Source: an uncultured Paracoccaceae bacterium
GTDB taxonomy: Bacteria; Pseudomonadota; Alphaproteobacteria; Rhodobacterales; Rhodobacteraceae
Assembly: GCA_938005545.1 (NCBI GenBank)
Contig: CALKXV010000058.1
Coordinates: forward strand, 1-37,863
Direction of reading: 5' to 3'
DNA length: 37,863 nucleotides
The translations under genes and the position numbers were made by a program. The notes beneath the pieces were generated by a model. The model saw only the letters and a program-made list of their open reading frames with translations. It ran no database searches and was not told the DNA's origin. Shown piece by piece: positions 35,352 to 37,863 of this stretch. Numbering within the stretch: position 1 is the first letter of the stretch; each line of letters starts with the position of its first letter.

Positions 35352-36179
35352 ATGGGCGTAAATTCAAAAATCGAGTGGACTACGCACACCTTCAATCCGT
35401 GGTGGGGATGCACAAAGTTATCCGAGGCCTGCAAACATTGCTATGCGGAGAGCCTGGCCAAAGGGTATATTCAAAGGGTGTGGGGCCGGAAGACGAACCA
35501 CCGTTTTCTGAGTGACAATCACTGGCGCCAGCCATTGGCCTGGGATCGTAAGGCGACAGAAATGAATGAACGGCCGCGGGTGTTTTGTGCATCTATGGCG
35601 GATGTGTTTGAGGATCGAGTCGAGCTAGTTCCGCATCGCGAACGTCTTTTCGATCGTATTGAGCAAACACAAAATCTAGATTGGCTTTTGCTCACGAAAC
35701 GACCAAAAAAATGTAGCGCGACTAGCGCGCTGGAGAAGTAACTGGCCCAAGAATGTTTGACTCGGCACAACTGTGGAGTTGCAGATTTGTGCTGAGGAAT
35801 TGCTCCCCAACTTGAGAGGATCCCAGCGAAAGTCCGGTTTATTTCTGCTGAACCTTTGCTTGGACCGCTACAAATTCAAAATTGGCTGGGATCAACAATC
35901 GACTGGGTGATCACCGGTAGCGAAAGTGGAGCTAAGGCTCGTCCAGCTTCTCGGCGTTGGTTCATGGATTTGATGCCGCAGTGCATGGAGCAAGATATTG
36001 CCTTTCACTTCAAACAGTGGGGCGACTGGGCTCCTGGTGATGGCACCAACCTGCCAGCCGCGCGTCTTGCCAAAGCTCAGGACGGAAATTCGATGGTGCG
36101 GGTTGGGAAAAAGGTGGCCGGACGCATACTTGGTGGACGCGAATGGGATGGGCTACCTGTGACAGCTTTGTCCACATAA
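35352..36179 (+). pseudogene. Phage Gp37/Gp68 (DUF5131, three-Cys-motif) gene, broken
   Basis: The first 130 residues match the Gp37/Gp68 family: MGVNSKIEWTTHTFNPWWGC, then three cysteines spaced C-x6-C-x2-C ending in CYAES, then RVFCASMADVFED and LDWLLLTKRPK. After a run of seven A (35705-35711) the frame is lost: it ends in TAA at 35739. Skipping one A restores family sequence (NVARLARW, NWPKNV-TGA-LGTTVELQICAEELLPNL), with a conserved Trp replaced by TGA at 35757-35759, then a second shift near 35820 returns to the original frame (IPAKVRFISAEPLLGP, ITGSESGAKARP, FKQWGDWAP) up to TAA at 36177. Two indels and one stop make this a pseudogene in this copy. The family's function is not established. 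Confidence 0.8.
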
Positions 36180-36226
36180 CCGGACAGATTATTCTGTCTT
36201 TATGGCGAGTGCGGAGGTTCGGACAG

Positions 36227-37147
36227 TTGCCAGATTTGTATTTTGGGCGCGAGCAAAGCCAGGCGAAACATGATATCTTGGAACGGTATCTCACTCCGTT
36301 CGCGAACAAGATCTTATCCTGCCGATATTGGGAGTCGCTCGACTTTATTGATGGTTTCGCTGGACCTTGGGAGAACAACGACCACGAAAACCTCCGAGAT
36401 ACATCCATCGGAATTTCGCTTCGCACTCTTGAAGCTGTAGCGGAAAGCCGCAATCACGACCCCTCCCGCAAGAAAATCAGGTGTATATTCAACGAGGCTA
36501 AAGCGTCGTCTTATGCCCAGTTGGAGGTGTATGCGGAAAAGGTCCGGCGTGAGTTTCAACACGTTGAGATTCTGACGTTCAAAGGTAAGTTTGAAGACGA
36601 CAGTGCGCGTATCAAGGCCGCATCCACGAACTTATTTCAGCTAATTTTCGTAGATCCAACCGGCTATACCGGTTTTCCGCCCAGCTCACTTGGGCCGTTC
36701 GCGGGCAGGAGTAGCGAAATAATTGTGAACATGATGCGGTCTTTTATTACCAGGTTCGTCGCCAGTGAGCGCGAAGACCGAAAAAAACCCTGATCGGTTT
36801 GATCCGGCCCCAATTGGCATCGAATTTCTCGTCTGACAAGGATTTCACGATCGAACGTGTCGAAGTCGCCTATCTGGAAATGCTCCGACATGTGCTCGGA
36901 TAAGCGATTGTTGCGTGTTCCCGGTCGCAAGGCTGTCTCAAATGCAATCAAACGCATCGATCCATTTTCTGCATATGCGCGGCGGTTTGGTGTGGATGCT
37001 GCAAACGCTAATTTCGCCTTGTCTGACGATGGTATCAAATCAGATTTTCCGCTGCAGCGTGTCGAGATCGATGAATGGAAGATCGAGCTCTCCACGCTTT
37101 TTGAGACGACGGCGGTCGTTAATATGTTAGATGATGACCTGACCTGA
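36227..37147 (+). pseudogene. tcmP: Three-Cys-motif partner protein TcmP, frameshifted
   Basis: TTG at 36227 has GGAGG 9 bases upstream. The first 189 residues match TcmP: QSQAKHDILERYLTPFANKIL, SLDFIDGFAGPWEN, FNEAKASSYAQLE, LIFVDPTGYTGFPPSSLGPF and SEIIVNMMRSFITRFV. At seven A (36781-36787) the frame ends in TGA at 36791. A -1 shift gives TLIGLIRPQLASNFSSDKD, then VEVAYLEMLRHVLG-TAA at 36901; the original frame then opens again (RLLRVPGRKAVSNAIKRID to 37147). The last part is not recognised and ends at the IS3 boundary, so the true 3' end may be missing. Neighbour of the Gp37/Gp68 gene, its usual partner as I recall. Confidence 0.75.
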
Positions 37148-37740
37148 GCCCCAAGTTCCCTCCAGGTTTGCGCGGAGTCCTTGGGGTTAAATCTTTGGCG
37201 TTAGGCCGCCATCTTGTCCATCGCCTTTCTCTGCAAAAATTCCATCGGTGTCAGATTTTCCAAGGCTGAATGTGGTCTGCGCCAATTGTAATCTTCCTGC
37301 CATTCTTCAAGCGTTTTGCGGGCATCGCGCAATGTACCAAATAGCGTTTCATTAAGGCACTCATCTCGCAGCTTGCCGTTGAAGCTTTCGATGAAGCCGT
37401 TCTGCTGGGGCTTTCCAGGTGCGATGTAATGCCAATCGATGCTCGTATCCTGAACCCATTTGAGGATCGCCATGCTGGTAAACTCAGTTCCGTTGTCCGA
37501 AACTATTGTCTTCGGCATGCCTCGTTCAGCGATCACCTTGTCCAGTTCACGTGCAACGCGGTGACCAGACAGCGATGTATCAGCCACCAGCACCAAGTTC
37601 TCACGACTGAAGTCATCAACGACTGCAAGAATGCGCAGGCGGCGACCGTCCGTCAACGCATCTGATACGAAATCCAAGCTCCAGCGTTGGTTCGGGCCAT
37701 CCGGCAGCACCATTGGCTTCCCCGTCCCGATGTTGTTCTC
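37140..37740 (-). mobile_element. IS3-family element, 5'-truncated copy
   Basis: Transposase orientation is minus. The 3' end of the element lies in the GAGCCCCAAGTTCCCTCC-like sequence at about 37140-37160, where TGACC occurs twice in tandem (37135-37144). The copy lacks the N-terminal part of OrfB and orfA: family similarity stops near 37733, where an unrelated frame is joined. Exact limits could not be set without a reference element. Confidence 0.65.
37201..37713 (-). CDS. IS3-family transposase OrfB, DDE core (partial)
   Basis: A 170-residue segment with the rve integrase core: SLDFVSDAL (first Asp), [11 protein letters not shown] (second Asp), [17 protein letters not shown] (Glu), then [19 protein letters not shown], the C-terminal hallmark. 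The DDE triad is present, but the helix-turn-helix and N-terminal OrfB region are absent, so this copy cannot be autonomous. The ATG at 37713 is an internal Met of the family, not a true start. The stop is at 37201. Confidence 0.85.
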   Translation of the reverse strand: MVLPDGPNQRWSLDFVSDALTDGRRLRILAVVDDFSRENLVLVADTSLSGHRVARELDKVIAERGMPKTIVSDNGTEFTSMAILKWVQDTSIDWHYIAPGKPQQNGFIESFNGKLRDECLNETLFGTLRDARKTLEEWQEDYNWRRPHSALENLTPMEFLQRKAMDKMAA

Positions 37741-37863
37741 TAATTCGTCAACGCCTGTTTTCCAAAATCCGTGTTTGTTGATGTCTGAGGTTGCCTTTGT
37801 TCTCTTCGAACTCAGAGGTTCATAATGGGGTTGGCTGGGTGTGGGTCGGCAATGTGGAAACCG
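37714..37863 (-). other. Fused remnant upstream of the IS3 core (unrecognised)
   Basis: The minus frame of the transposase stays open to the window edge but reads [18 protein letters not shown] then VDELENN before joining [17 protein letters not shown], the family sequence. The part upstream of about 37735 is not IS3 OrfB and has no start codon in the window. A second minus frame reads [16 protein letters not shown] and stops near 37815. The junction is thus a chimera of IS3 with another element. The other element was not identified. Confidence 0.4.

Noticed and set aside
35705-35711. Programmed ribosomal frameshift at the A7 tract of the Gp37/Gp68-like gene
   Set aside because: Restoring the frame needs a +1 move, opposite to usual -1 slippage on A7, and an in-frame TGA plus a second shift follow.
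1-37863. CRISPR arrays or long tandem repeats
   Set aside because: No regularly spaced repeats were seen in reading both strands.

Overview
The window reads as chromosome from a marine Roseobacter-group alphaproteobacterium (Rhodobacteraceae/Roseobacteraceae). This rests on the combination seen: an sdhCDAB cluster with small genes set inside it, ethylmalonyl-CoA-pathway genes (ecm and ccr) beside a LuxR/LuxI quorum-sensing pair, a B12-dependent ribonucleotide reductase (nrdJ), short-form HisG with HisZ, and alphaproteobacterial families such as TIGR02186 and DUF1489. Most genes are tightly packed with ATGA/GTGA/TGATG overlaps. The species cannot be named from this.

Layout. 1-240 is the tail of an IS110-type transposase. 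241-1539 holds a VOC-fold protein and an unrecognised protein resembling secreted Roseobacter domains. 1755-5999 is the succinate dehydrogenase operon sdhC-sdhD-sdhA-(two small lipoproteins)-sdhB plus a small membrane/zinc-ribbon-like protein. 6104-8229 is creD and deoD, tail to tail. 8307-11873 is the divergent ecm/ccr pair. 12089-13711 is a small conserved-looking gene, luxR and luxI. 13777-16969 is a RecD-like helicase converging on TIGR02186 and TauE/SafE-type genes. 17060-22124 (minus) is a BMP-family nucleoside-type ABC importer with an NTF2-like gene inserted. 22275-27905 (minus) is a compact run: branched-chain aminotransferase, membrane protein, ornithine-cyclodeaminase family, universal stress protein, NifU-like, GFA, tsaB, rimI. 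28026-28826 (minus) is a VOC dioxygenase-like gene and slyX. 28895-32180 is hisS-hisZ-hisG. 32226-35010 is DUF1489 divergent from nrdJ.

The last 2.8 kb (35011-37863) differs: it is visibly more AT-rich, has a long non-coding leader, and carries a decayed pair related to phage Gp37/Gp68 (three-Cys-motif, DUF5131) and its partner TcmP, ended by an IS3-family fragment. This is the accessory region and the best candidate for a little-described system. The first gene is preceded by a possible structured leader whose 3' arm contains the Shine-Dalgarno sequence, and each gene loses its frame at or near a seven-A tract.

Functional links. SDH, Ccr and Ecm connect C2/acetyl-CoA assimilation to the TCA cycle. 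Ecm and NrdJ both need adenosylcobalamin. The BMP importer and DeoD fit nucleoside uptake and phosphorolysis. HisS, HisZ and HisG couple histidine charging and synthesis. All calls come from reading the sequence by eye; no database search was run.
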